Shown here piece after piece: positions 16,574 to 24,931 of a stretch of DNA of 46,256 bases. The DNA is from Burkholderiaceae bacterium (GTDB lineage Bacteria; Pseudomonadota; Gammaproteobacteria; Burkholderiales; Burkholderiaceae): assembly GCA_947448305.1 (NCBI GenBank), contig CANFME010000006.1:1-46256 (forward strand). The letters run 5' to 3'. A program made the position numbers and the translations under genes. The first letter of the stretch is position 1; the number at the start of each line of letters is the position of its first letter. A model generated the notes under the pieces. The model saw only the letters and a program-made list of their open reading frames with translations. It ran no database searches and was not told where the DNA came from.

Positions 16574-17517
16574 TGAGCCAGCCAAATCCCCCTAGCCGTC
16601 TAGTTATTGCATCTCGTGAAAGTCGCCTAGCAATGTGGCAGGCCGAGTATTTGCGAGACTGCCTTAAAAATCTTTATCCAGAGTGTGACGTACAGATTCT
16701 TGGCATGACAACCAGAGGTGATCAAATATTAGATAAAGCCCTTTCCAAAGTTGGCGGAAAAGGCCTTTTTGTTAAAGAGTTGGAAACTGCTATGGAGGAA
16801 GGGCGAGCAGATTTAGCTGTGCACTCTCTGAAGGATGTTCCGATGGTGATGCCAGAAGGTTTTGAGCTGGCCTGCGTCATGGCTCGTGAAGATGCGCGTG
16901 ATGCGTTTGTCTCCAATAACTTTAAGAGTCTAGAAGAGTTACCTCCTGGTTCTGTTGTTGGAACCTCAAGCCTGCGCAGAGAATCTATTTTAAAATCTCG
17001 TTTTCCACATTTAGTCATTGAGCCCCTTCGTGGCAATTTGGATACACGTCTAGGTAAATTAGATAGTGGTGCATTTCAAGCAATTATTTTGGCCGCTGCA
17101 GGTCTAAAACGCTTAGGCTTGGCAAATCGTATTGCTGCATTTTTACCCCTCGATATTTATACTCCCGCACCGAGTCAAGGGGCATTAGGTATTGAAACCT
17201 TAAGCAGTAATCCTCAGATTAAAGATTGGTTAGCCCCTTTAAATGACTTACCTACCCTCTTAGCTGTTTCTGGCGAAAGAATGGTTTCTCGTCAGCTCGG
17301 CGGCTCCTGTGAAGTCCCACTGGCAGCTTATGCGACTTGGGAAAATCAACAAATGCAAATGCGTTCTTTTGTCGCCAGTATTGATGGAAGTAAAATTTGT
17401 AAGGCATCTGGACAGGCAACAGTCAATACTGTTGCCGATGCGGAAAAACTCGGCTTAAGTCTTGCTCAAGAATTATTGGCTCAAGGTGCAGAGAAATTTA
17501 TTAAATCACCAATCTGA
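16573..17517 (+). CDS. hemC: Hydroxymethylbilane synthase (porphobilinogen deaminase)
   Basis: This 314-residue HemC polymerises four porphobilinogens to hydroxymethylbilane. It shows [15 protein letters not shown] at the N-terminus, the VHSLKDVP active-site segment, the RRESIL and [13 protein letters not shown] arginine-rich motifs, and [13 protein letters not shown] holding the Cys that carries the dipyrromethane cofactor. It is translationally coupled to hemE by a one-base overlap. hemD, often next to hemC, is absent; after hemC there is a strong hairpin. Length is normal. Confidence 0.97.
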   Translation: MSQPNPPSRLVIASRESRLAMWQAEYLRDCLKNLYPECDVQILGMTTRGDQILDKALSKVGGKGLFVKELETAMEEGRADLAVHSLKDVPMVMPEGFELACVMAREDARDAFVSNNFKSLEELPPGSVVGTSSLRRESILKSRFPHLVIEPLRGNLDTRLGKLDSGAFQAIILAAAGLKRLGLANRIAAFLPLDIYTPAPSQGALGIETLSSNPQIKDWLAPLNDLPTLLAVSGERMVSRQLGGSCEVPLAAYATWENQQMQMRSFVASIDGSKICKASGQATVNTVADAEKLGLSLAQELLAQGAEKFIKSPI

Positions 17518-17543
17518 TTAATACAGATTGATTTACTGTCTTA

Positions 17544-17593
17544 AAAAAAATCCTAAAGAATTAAACTTTCTTTTTATTCTCTAGGATTTTTTT
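17544..17593 (+). terminator. Terminator after hemC
   Basis: An A-run plus TCCTA (17544-17555) pairs with TAGGA plus a T-run (17582-17593), giving a 12-bp stem. The 26-nt apical region itself can form a small AAGAA/TTCTT hairpin. The T-rich 3' arm fits intrinsic termination. It separates the hem genes from the MmgE/PrpD operon and marks the right edge of the photosynthesis block. Confidence 0.65.
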
Positions 17594-17647
17594 CGATTAG
17601 AATCTTAATATAAAAAGAGTTAAACTCAAAAAATATTAGGAGACACC

Positions 17648-19060
17648 ATGACAGATCTTTCACAGATCTCATCTGATTTGCCATTGCTGACGCAATATGT
17701 TGCGAACTTTTCTACACAATTAAAACTTTCTGATCTCTCAGATGATGTTAATGAACTAGCAATAAAATCCATTTTAGACGCCATAGGCGTTTCTCTATCT
17801 GGCTCTATTTCAGAACCTAATAAAGTGCTAGAAAAATATTTACAAAGCCTCCATTGCAATGGTCCTTCGACAGTCATTGGTTCAAATTTAAAACTGTCTC
17901 CCAGATTTGCTGCCCTTGCTAATGGCACTGCCATGCATGCAGATGACTATGACGATACTTTACAAGCTGAGACCGGTAGGTTTCAGGGAATACACCCTAC
18001 CTCGCCAGTACTAGCAGCACTCTTGGCTTATTCAGAAACCACACAAGTATCTGGCAAACAATTTTTAAAAGCCTTTCAAGTTGGTGTAGAGGTTTCTTGT
18101 AGATTATTTGATGCAACCCACGTTAATCACATTTTGCATGGCTTTCACTCCACTGGAACCTGCGGCATGTTAGGAGCCACCGTTGCCTTAGCTCATTTAC
18201 AGAATTTCGATAACCAGGCAACAGCAATAGCTCTCGGCATTGCTGCTAGCCAAGCTGGTGGTTTACAAGAAAACTTTGGCACGATGGTAAAACCATTTCA
18301 TGCTGGCCGTTCTGCTGAAGGGGCAATAGTTTCGGTAGATCTTCAAAAATTAGGCTTTACAGCATCGCCCATTATTCTAGAAGCGAAGAGAGGTTTCTTT
18401 CAAGCTTTAGGTGGTGGCTATGAAGCCAGTCGTCTTATTGGAAAATTAGGCAACCCATGGTCATTTTTAGACCGAGGAGTTTGGCTAAAGCCCTACCCAA
18501 CCGGTAGCCTAGGACATCCAGCAATGACGGCAATGCATGAGTTAGTTCTTGAACATAATATTCAAGTAAAAGACGTACAGAAAATCATCCTTAAAACTAG
18601 TCAAAATATTCATCACACTTTACTGCATCATCAACCGAAAACGGAACTTCAAGCTAAGTTTAGCTTAGAGTTTTGTTTAGCTGCGCTCTTGGTAGATAGA
18701 GCTTGTGGACTCAATCAGTTTCATGATGAATATGTCAATCTCCCAGATATTCAATCAGCTATTCAATTAATCGAATACAGCTCTTTCACCCCAGAGGAAG
18801 AGAAAAATAATCAGCATACGATTGTGACGAGTTTCGTCTCTATTGTTCTTAAAAATGGTGAAAGTTATTCAGTACGAAAAGATTTTGGTAAAGGCAATAA
18901 AGCCAACCCAATGAGTGAAGCTGAGATTGCGGATAAGTTCAGAGAATGCTCCGAGTATCGTAAATGGGATAGTGAAAAAACTGAAAAAGCCATCAAATCC
19001 ATACAGAACATAGAGGCTTTAGATGATATGCGCCAATTAACACAATGGTTGGGATCATGA
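17648..19060 (+). CDS. MmgE/PrpD family protein (first copy)
   Basis: This 470-residue member of the MmgE/PrpD family includes 2-methylcitrate dehydratases and cis-aconitate decarboxylase-like enzymes. Recognisable parts are the AIKSILDAIGVSLSGS N-terminal helix, NGTAMHADDYDDT near residue 97 (the family HADDxDD-like motif), SAGTCGML-like HSTGTCGMLGA near 160, and KPYPTGSLGHPA near 280. There is no prpB or prpC nearby, so it is probably not the propionate-pathway enzyme; the paired Bug protein suggests use of an imported carboxylate. It overlaps the next gene slightly. A second family member lies at 20091-21458. Confidence 0.87.
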   Translation: MTDLSQISSDLPLLTQYVANFSTQLKLSDLSDDVNELAIKSILDAIGVSLSGSISEPNKVLEKYLQSLHCNGPSTVIGSNLKLSPRFAALANGTAMHADDYDDTLQAETGRFQGIHPTSPVLAALLAYSETTQVSGKQFLKAFQVGVEVSCRLFDATHVNHILHGFHSTGTCGMLGATVALAHLQNFDNQATAIALGIAASQAGGLQENFGTMVKPFHAGRSAEGAIVSVDLQKLGFTASPIILEAKRGFFQALGGGYEASRLIGKLGNPWSFLDRGVWLKPYPTGSLGHPAMTAMHELVLEHNIQVKDVQKIILKTSQNIHHTLLHHQPKTELQAKFSLEFCLAALLVDRACGLNQFHDEYVNLPDIQSAIQLIEYSSFTPEEEKNNQHTIVTSFVSIVLKNGESYSVRKDFGKGNKANPMSEAEIADKFRECSEYRKWDSEKTEKAIKSIQNIEALDDMRQLTQWLGS

Positions 19061-20055
19061 GACTGCCAATCAGCATCAAAATTACTTATGTCATCTTGCC
19101 GTTTTTCTTTTTATTCTCTGCCTCCAATGCCGCAGAGCCTTCTAACGATGCAAGCAGTTATCCGACAAAACCTATTCGCTTAATCCTACCTTTTCCTGCA
19201 GGGGGTGGTACTGATAATTTAGCAAGAATTATGGCGCCAAAGTTATATAAATTACTGGGCCAACCAGTCATCATTGATAACCGTCCTGGTGCTTCTGGAA
19301 ATATTGCTACTGAGGCAGTAGCTAAAGCCAATCCTGATGGTTATACCATTCTCATGGGGTACAACACTTCCCTTACTTTTAATCCTTTAATTTTTCAGAA
19401 CCTTAGTTTTGATATCCAAAAAGATCTTAAACCGGTCACCCTTTTAGCCACTGCAAAATATTTCTTAGTTGTCAACAACTCAGTTCCAGCAAAATCATTA
19501 AAAGAACTCATCACTCTAGCCAAAGAAAAACCCGGGCAATTAAATTACTCCTCTGGAGGCAATGGAGGGACATTACATTTAGCGGCTGAACTGTTTAAGT
19601 TTAGAACTGGTACTGAAATCACTCATATACCCTACAAAGGTGGAGCTCCTGCAACGCTTGGGGTACTAACGGGTGAAGTACAAATGACCGTCGGTAGTGT
19701 GACCTCCTTAATGCCTCATATTAAAACGGGTAAGATACGACCTCTTGCTGTCACCAGCTTAACGCGTTCGAATGTCATGCCAGAAGTGCCCACGATGAAT
19801 GAGTTAGGCTTAACTGGTTTTAATGTAACGTCTTGGTACGGTCTATTAGTCCCTAAAAACACCCCTGACAATATTGTTGCAAAACTTGTCAAAGCAACTC
19901 ATGAAGTGATTGAATCTGAAGAAGTAAAAGAGTCAATGGCAAAACAAGGCTTAGATGTCACCATCGGTTCACCAACAGAATTTGAAGAACTCATCAAAAA
20001 TGAAACTAGTATGTGGCGAGAACTGAATAAGAAATTAAAAATTACTGCAAATTAA
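19057..20055 (+). CDS. Bug-family (TctC) periplasmic substrate-binding protein
   Basis: This protein of about 332 residues has an N-terminal signal peptide (hydrophobic stretch ending near SASNA-AEP) followed by the Bug/TctC fold: YPTKPIRLILPFPAGGGTDNLAR, NRPGASGNIATEAVA and NPDGYTILMG motifs. Bug proteins bind small carboxylates or amides in the periplasm. Some work with TctAB membrane proteins, which are not encoded here. I prefer the ATG at 19057, which overlaps the upstream PrpD stop as ATGA; an ATG at 19045 is also open. It is part of a PrpD-Bug-PrpD-Bug operon. Confidence 0.88.
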   Translation: MRLPISIKITYVILPFFFLFSASNAAEPSNDASSYPTKPIRLILPFPAGGGTDNLARIMAPKLYKLLGQPVIIDNRPGASGNIATEAVAKANPDGYTILMGYNTSLTFNPLIFQNLSFDIQKDLKPVTLLATAKYFLVVNNSVPAKSLKELITLAKEKPGQLNYSSGGNGGTLHLAAELFKFRTGTEITHIPYKGGAPATLGVLTGEVQMTVGSVTSLMPHIKTGKIRPLAVTSLTRSNVMPEVPTMNELGLTGFNVTSWYGLLVPKNTPDNIVAKLVKATHEVIESEEVKESMAKQGLDVTIGSPTEFEELIKNETSMWRELNKKLKITAN

Positions 20056-20090
20056 AAAATCGAATATTCCAATCTTTATCAAGGATCACA

Positions 20091-21458
20091 ATGAGTCAAA
20101 AAATATCCCCCACCATGTTGAAGTTGAGCAAGTATATTTCTGCGGCAACTTCCAAACCTATTCCTAAACAAGTTAGTGAAAGAGCTAAATTACACTTAAT
20201 TGATACCTTTTCTGCCATGATTTCTGGCTCAAGACTAGAGCCCGGAAAAAAAGCAATTGCCTATGTTAAAACTTTAGGTGGTAAACCCGAGGCGACAGTC
20301 ATCGGCACAAAAATTCGTACAAGTATGCAAAATGCTGCCTTAGCAAATGGGATGTTTGGTCATGCTGATGAAACTGACGATACGCACCCACCATCCTTAA
20401 CGCACCCTGGAACTAGTGTTGTTCCATCTGCTCTAGCAATCAGTGAAACACGTAAATTATCTGGCGAAGAATTTTTACGTGCTGTCGTATTGGGATACGA
20501 TATTTGTGCAAGAACTTTATTAACTTTAAAGCCAATGCCCTATTTGCGTTCAGGACACCACGCCGGTGCTACTGGTCAGGTCTTTGGCGCCTCCGCAGCT
20601 GCAGGTGCCCTACTTAAACTGTCCCCACTAGAAGTTCGCTATATGCTTTCTTACACTGGCCAACAAACAGCCGGGCTTTACACCATGTTCAGGGATCCAG
20701 AGCATATCGAAAAAGCTTATGCGATGGGTGGCATGCCAGCACATAATGGATTGCAATCGGCTTTAATGGTCAAGTCAGGTTGGACAGGTGTCGAAGATAT
20801 TTTTTCTGGGGAGCGCAACTTTTTCTTTACCTTTGCACCAGAGGAATACGACATTAATGATTTAGTAGATGGTCTAGGAAAAAGATTTGAGATGATGCGG
20901 GCATCCATTAAAAGATGGCCTATCGGCGGACCAATTCAAGGACCAATGCATGTCTTAAATGACCTTCTTAAAGAGCATCAATTTAAAGCAACGGATGTAG
21001 ATAAAATTATTGCGAAGATGCCTGATAAAGAGTTAGAAATTGTCAACAACCGTCCAATGCCAGACATCTCGGTACAGCACTTACTCTCAGTGATGATGAT
21101 TGATAACAAACTGACTTTTAAATCTGCCCATGATTTTGCAAGGATGAAAGACCCACAAATTTTAAAAATGCGCTCTAAAGTTCATGCAGTTGGGGATGAA
21201 TCATTGACTGATGTCCAAAGACGTTGGCGTTGTGTAATGGAAGTCCATTTAAAAAATGGCACTGTCTTACATGGGCAAACAATGGCCGCAAAAGGTAGTT
21301 TTGAAAATCCACTTAATCTTTATGATGAAAAAGAAAAAGCAATGGATTTAATTGGACCCATTTTAGGCAAGACACGTTCATTAGAGCTATTCGATTACTT
21401 GTGGAACATTGATCAGGTAAAAAATATGGCTTCTATTCAAAAATTAATTACAAAGTAA
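20091..21458 (+). CDS. MmgE/PrpD family protein (second copy)
   Basis: This 455-residue MmgE/PrpD family protein is paralogous to but clearly diverged from the one at 17648. It shows KLHLIDTFSAMISGSRLEPG-type N-terminal helices, ANGMFGHADETDDTHPPSLTHPG near 85 (the HADExDD motif with an added His), and RSGHHAGATGQVFGASAAAG near 150. RWPIGGPIQGPMH stands near residue 280, where the family normally has a KxYPxGxxxH-type substrate segment. The substrate is unknown. It starts 35 nt after the first Bug gene and is followed by the second Bug gene after 17 nt. Confidence 0.87.
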   Translation: MSQKISPTMLKLSKYISAATSKPIPKQVSERAKLHLIDTFSAMISGSRLEPGKKAIAYVKTLGGKPEATVIGTKIRTSMQNAALANGMFGHADETDDTHPPSLTHPGTSVVPSALAISETRKLSGEEFLRAVVLGYDICARTLLTLKPMPYLRSGHHAGATGQVFGASAAAGALLKLSPLEVRYMLSYTGQQTAGLYTMFRDPEHIEKAYAMGGMPAHNGLQSALMVKSGWTGVEDIFSGERNFFFTFAPEEYDINDLVDGLGKRFEMMRASIKRWPIGGPIQGPMHVLNDLLKEHQFKATDVDKIIAKMPDKELEIVNNRPMPDISVQHLLSVMMIDNKLTFKSAHDFARMKDPQILKMRSKVHAVGDESLTDVQRRWRCVMEVHLKNGTVLHGQTMAAKGSFENPLNLYDEKEKAMDLIGPILGKTRSLELFDYLWNIDQVKNMASIQKLITK

Positions 21459-21475
21459 CTCTTAAGGGAGATCGC

Positions 21476-22438
21476 ATGAAATCATTGATTTGTTTATCCA
21501 TCCTTTGTTTGTCAATTGCAAGTAGCGGAATGCTAAAAGCACAAGAGTATCCATCTAAACCCATTCACATCGTTGTTCCATTTGCACCAGGCGGTGGTGC
21601 GGATGTCTTGATGAGGCCACTCAGCAAAAAGTTAAACGAAATTTTAGGGCAACCGATTATTTTAGATAATAAGCCAGGTGCAAACGGTAATATCGGTGCC
21701 CAATTTACTAGCAAATCCAATCCAGATGGCTATACCCTATTGGTCGGTAATAGTTCCATTCCAATTAGTGTAAGTTTGTACAAAAACTTGGGGTATGACC
21801 CATTAAAAGATCTAACGATGATTAGTCTCATCACTATGGCACCCAGCACACTGGTGACAAACCCTGCATTCCCCGTCAAAACGGTCAGTGACTTAATTAA
21901 AATCGCTAAAGAACAACCCGGCAAACTGAATTATGGTTCCGCTGGAACGGGCAGTACACCCCATCTTGGGATGGAAATGCTAGGCTTAGCGACTGGCACC
22001 AAATTTACACATATTCCCTACAAGGGCTCTGGCCCTGCTGTAACAGCTTTACTCGGTGGTGAAGTAGATGTTTTAATTACAAATACCTCCACCATTCTGA
22101 GCCAAGTACAAGGAAAGCGTTTAAATCCGATTGCAGTGACGAGTTTGGTGAGGTCTCCAATTATGCCGAACATACCAACGATTGCCGAAACGGTACCCAA
22201 TTTCGAAGTAAAAACTTGGTACGGATTATTTGGGCCTGCCAATTTACCGAAAGAAGTCATTAATAAATTAAATGCTGCCATTGCGGAAGCCATTAAGACT
22301 CCCGAAGTGAAAGAGCAACTCATCCGAAGTGGTTATGAACCTGAAACCACTTCCCCTGAGGGTTTTTATCAAATGATGAAAGATGACATAATCGCTTGGA
22401 GTAAGGTCGTCAAAAGCTCAGGCGTACAAGCCGAATAG
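21476..22438 (+). CDS. Bug-family (TctC) periplasmic substrate-binding protein
   Basis: This 320-residue Bug protein has a Sec signal peptide (about residues 1-22, ending LKA-QEY). The mature fold begins YPSKPIHIVVPFAPGGGADV, with NKPGANGNIGAQF and NPDGYTLLVGN following. It is preceded by AAGGGAG, a good ribosome site. It is the last gene of the PrpD-Bug-PrpD-Bug operon and ends just before a strong bidirectional terminator. It likely presents a small carboxylate; the ligand cannot be read from sequence. Confidence 0.9.
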   Translation: MKSLICLSILCLSIASSGMLKAQEYPSKPIHIVVPFAPGGGADVLMRPLSKKLNEILGQPIILDNKPGANGNIGAQFTSKSNPDGYTLLVGNSSIPISVSLYKNLGYDPLKDLTMISLITMAPSTLVTNPAFPVKTVSDLIKIAKEQPGKLNYGSAGTGSTPHLGMEMLGLATGTKFTHIPYKGSGPAVTALLGGEVDVLITNTSTILSQVQGKRLNPIAVTSLVRSPIMPNIPTIAETVPNFEVKTWYGLFGPANLPKEVINKLNAAIAEAIKTPEVKEQLIRSGYEPETTSPEGFYQMMKDDIIAWSKVVKSSGVQAE

Positions 22439-22446
22439 CATAATCG

Positions 22447-22477
22447 ATGACTCTCGCATAGCCAGAGCGAGAGTCAT
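22447..22477. terminator. Bidirectional terminator between converging genes
   Basis: A perfect 11-bp stem, ATGACTCTCGC (22447-22457) and GCGAGAGTCAT (22467-22477), encloses a 9-nt loop and is followed by TTT on the plus strand. It lies between the end of the Bug gene (plus) and the end of the amidohydrolase gene (minus). It is the clearest intrinsic terminator hairpin in the window. Confidence 0.85.
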
Positions 22478-22492
22478 TTTGAATACGACTAA

Positions 22493-23371
22493 TTAAAAGC
22501 CGTATAGTCTTGTAGGGTTATCAACCATGACTTTTTGCAAGTTATCAGGAGATTGAATCCATGCACGAATTTGATTCACTAACTCACCATCATCTGGCAT
22601 TGGAGTATTAGGTGCCATATTGACATGTGGCCAATCAAACCCCCAAACGAGACGGTCTGGCACGGCTTCCACTAATGCTTGTGCAAATGGCACTATATCT
22701 CGGTAGAATAGCGGATCCTTTGAGGTACGATAGGGTGCAGAAAGTTTAGACCAAGCTTTGCCCGTCTTTAAAAAGTCAATTAGACCTTGAAATCCTTTGG
22801 CTTGAACCCCCTGTTCGATCACAGGTCTACCCATATGATCAATCACCACATCGATCGGAAAATCAGCAAAGGTTTCTCTTAAATTCGGCATCTTTTCGAC
22901 ATCCATTAAAAATTGTGTATGCCAGTTATATTGTTTAACCCGCTCGCCTAATTTTTTAGCCGCGTCTAAAGACAAGCCAATTTGATTCACCAAATTACAG
23001 CGAAAGCCTCTGACCCCGCCCAGATGTAAACGCTCTAATTCAGCATCGGTAATGGTCTCTTCCACCAGACCAATCGCTCGGAAACGATCTGGTGCATTCG
23101 CAATCACATCCAGAGCTAAGGAATTATCTTGTCCATAAACATTGGCATGCACAATAACAGCCCGCTCAATCCCTAACTTCTCAATCAGTTGCATGTAATC
23201 TTCAATACTGACTGCAGGAGGTAAATAAGCGGGATCTTTCATCATGGGATATTTAGTCATATCACCAAATAAATGACAATGGCAGTCGGTTGCGTTCTTT
23301 GGTAGGGTAATGGTCGGTTGAGAAGTTTCTACGCAAGGCATTGGGTTTTGAAATGGTGCGGAATTAGACAT
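22493..23371 (-). CDS. Metal-dependent amidohydrolase of the 2-pyrone-4,6-dicarboxylate lactonase type
   Basis: This 292-residue TIM-barrel amidohydrolase has an N-terminal HxH metal motif in ATDCHCHLFGD, a conserved VIDHMGRP segment near residue 175 and a C-terminal GFDWPHVNM with the metal/catalytic Asp. This layout matches the LigI-like branch (2-pyrone-4,6-dicarboxylate hydrolase and related lactonases). The true substrate may be another lactone. It converges on the PrpD/Bug operon and could share its catabolic route, but is separated from it by a terminator. Confidence 0.82.
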   Translation of the reverse strand: MSNSAPFQNPMPCVETSQPTITLPKNATDCHCHLFGDMTKYPMMKDPAYLPPAVSIEDYMQLIEKLGIERAVIVHANVYGQDNSLALDVIANAPDRFRAIGLVEETITDAELERLHLGGVRGFRCNLVNQIGLSLDAAKKLGERVKQYNWHTQFLMDVEKMPNLRETFADFPIDVVIDHMGRPVIEQGVQAKGFQGLIDFLKTGKAWSKLSAPYRTSKDPLFYRDIVPFAQALVEAVPDRLVWGFDWPHVNMAPNTPMPDDGELVNQIRAWIQSPDNLQKVMVDNPTRLYGF

Positions 23372-23807
23372 ATCGTTGAGTATTAAGGATTAAAAAATGA
23401 AGCAGTTTTTGTAACTGCGGTCTCCGGTGTTCCATCAATAAAATTTGATGTTTTTGTTATTAAATAGATTATAAAGAGTGCAACTATCTGATGCCTAAAA
23501 TGATCAACTAATATCCTAAAACTTGAAAAAAAACAACTTCTATTGAAAAAATGCTTTACCTTTAGGGAATACCCCACATTTAAAAACAAAAGATGAAGTG
23601 TAATATCAAAGAATAATAAAAAAATTAGAGGCAAACATTTTTTCTTAAGGACTCATTGAACTGAGATTTAAGATCAAGTTAATTATTACAACTATTTGAT
23701 GTAACACAACACCAGTTAATCGGATGAACTACTTTTTGAAATTAAAAAGTGCTTTTGATTTTTTGGAATTTATGAAACAACTGCTCTTATAAGCTTCAAC
23801 ACTTCTT
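23372..23807. other. 436-bp AT-rich intergenic region without a supportable gene
   Basis: The region lies between two divergent starts (amidohydrolase on minus, cytochrome c on plus), so it must hold both promoters. It is very AT-rich. I see an open frame of 83 codons on the minus strand (23383-23634), but it lacks a ribosome site and coding character. I see no clear palindrome, RNA gene or repeat. The cytochrome start at 23808 also lacks a strong Shine-Dalgarno sequence. Confidence 0.5.
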
Positions 23808-24191
23808 ATGCGTAACCAAAATAAATTACTAATATTAATTTCTGTCTTGATCAATTTTTCCATGTTTCCTTTGTCATCTTTTTCTCAAAATGCGAGCTTA
23901 GGTGAAAAGGCTTTTAATGAATGTCGGGCCTGCCATAGTCTTGAAGCAAACGTCAACCTTATTGGTCCATCTTTGGCAGGTGTAGTGAATCGGCAGATTG
24001 CTGCAGATGCAAGTTATCGATATTCAAAGTCCTTAAAAAATGCATCTGGCACTTGGGACGTCAGTACTTTGAATAAATTCATAGAAAATCCCCAAGCCCT
24101 TTTCCCAGGAAACAGAATGCCCTACTCTGGTCTTAGCGATGCTGTTGAGCGAAAAGCTTTAATCGACTACCTCATGACTTTTAAACCTTAA
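23808..24191 (+). CDS. Class I cytochrome c (c2-like), periplasmic
   Basis: This 127-residue protein has a Sec signal peptide (about 1-27) and one heme-binding motif CRACH at 39-43; Met104 in GNRMPYSG is the probable sixth ligand. The order (NxCxxCH, IGPSLAGVVNR, MPY) is that of cytochrome c2/c550-like monohemes. It is 15 nt ahead of a Tat-signal subunit and a GMC flavoprotein, so it is likely the electron acceptor of that dehydrogenase. A role in photosynthetic electron transfer is possible but not indicated by position. Confidence 0.9.
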   Translation: MRNQNKLLILISVLINFSMFPLSSFSQNASLGEKAFNECRACHSLEANVNLIGPSLAGVVNRQIAADASYRYSKSLKNASGTWDVSTLNKFIENPQALFPGNRMPYSGLSDAVERKALIDYLMTFKP

Positions 24192-24206
24192 CTTTTTTTT
24201 ACTACT

Positions 24207-24920
24207 ATGCCAAATTCAACAAATGATCGTAGAGGCTTCCTGAAGGGTGCTTTAGTTGGAACTTCTGTAGCGATGACATCCGGGGTTTCAACACAAGCTA
24301 TAGCTGCTGATAAAGCTCAGGCAATGACAACTAACACTGATAGTCAAGGATACATTTTTTTTAATTTAGAGGAACAAGAGTGGATTGAACGTTTAGTGAA
24401 TCACATGATTCCTGCAGATAAGCTTAGCCCCAAAGGCACAGACCTAGGCGTTCATTTTTATATTGACCGAGCATTAGCTGGAGGCTGGGGTAAAGGTGAT
24501 AGGCTATATCAATCAGGGCCATGGAAAAAAGGCTTGCCGACACAAGGTTATCAACTACCTTTAACACCTGCCAATTTATACAAAGTATCGATCGAACAGT
24601 CGAATCTGTTTTGCCAAAAAAAATATGGGAATAAATTTTCAAAAATCTCTGCAGCCCAAACGGAGGAATTTCTGCTTGATTTAAAAGATGGCAAAGTTTC
24701 TTTTACTGATGGACCTCCTGCTCAAGTATTTTTTTCCATGCTTTATCAAAATGTGATGGAAGGAATGTTTTCAGATCCAATCTATGGTGGCAATAAAGAT
24801 AAAGCTGCCTGGAAAATGATTGGTTTTCCAGGCGCAGTTGCAACCCATGCACAGAATGTAGAGAAATACTTTAATAAACCTTATAAAGCACCAATTTTTG
24901 GTATTGGCGATTTAAGTTAA
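24207..24920 (+). CDS. Gluconate 2-dehydrogenase subunit 3-like protein with Tat signal
   Basis: This 237-residue protein begins with a twin-arginine signal (NDRRGFLKGALVGTSVAMTSG), so it is exported folded. The mature part contains FFNLEEQEWIERLVNHMIPADKLSPKGTDLGVHFYIDRAL, the hallmark of the gamma (subunit 3) family of membrane-bound gluconate/sorbitol/fructose dehydrogenases. This subunit escorts the flavoprotein through the Tat system and stabilises it. It sits between cytochrome c and the GMC subunit with 15 and 11 nt spacing, as expected for one complex. Confidence 0.88.
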   Translation: MPNSTNDRRGFLKGALVGTSVAMTSGVSTQAIAADKAQAMTTNTDSQGYIFFNLEEQEWIERLVNHMIPADKLSPKGTDLGVHFYIDRALAGGWGKGDRLYQSGPWKKGLPTQGYQLPLTPANLYKVSIEQSNLFCQKKYGNKFSKISAAQTEEFLLDLKDGKVSFTDGPPAQVFFSMLYQNVMEGMFSDPIYGGNKDKAAWKMIGFPGAVATHAQNVEKYFNKPYKAPIFGIGDLS

Positions 24921-24931
24921 CGGAACAGAAC

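Noticed and set aside
23383-23634. 83-codon frame on the minus strand in the amidohydrolase/cytochrome spacer
   Set aside because: AT-rich composition gives Phe/Leu/Ile-rich sequence without a ribosome site; it would fill the divergent promoter region.
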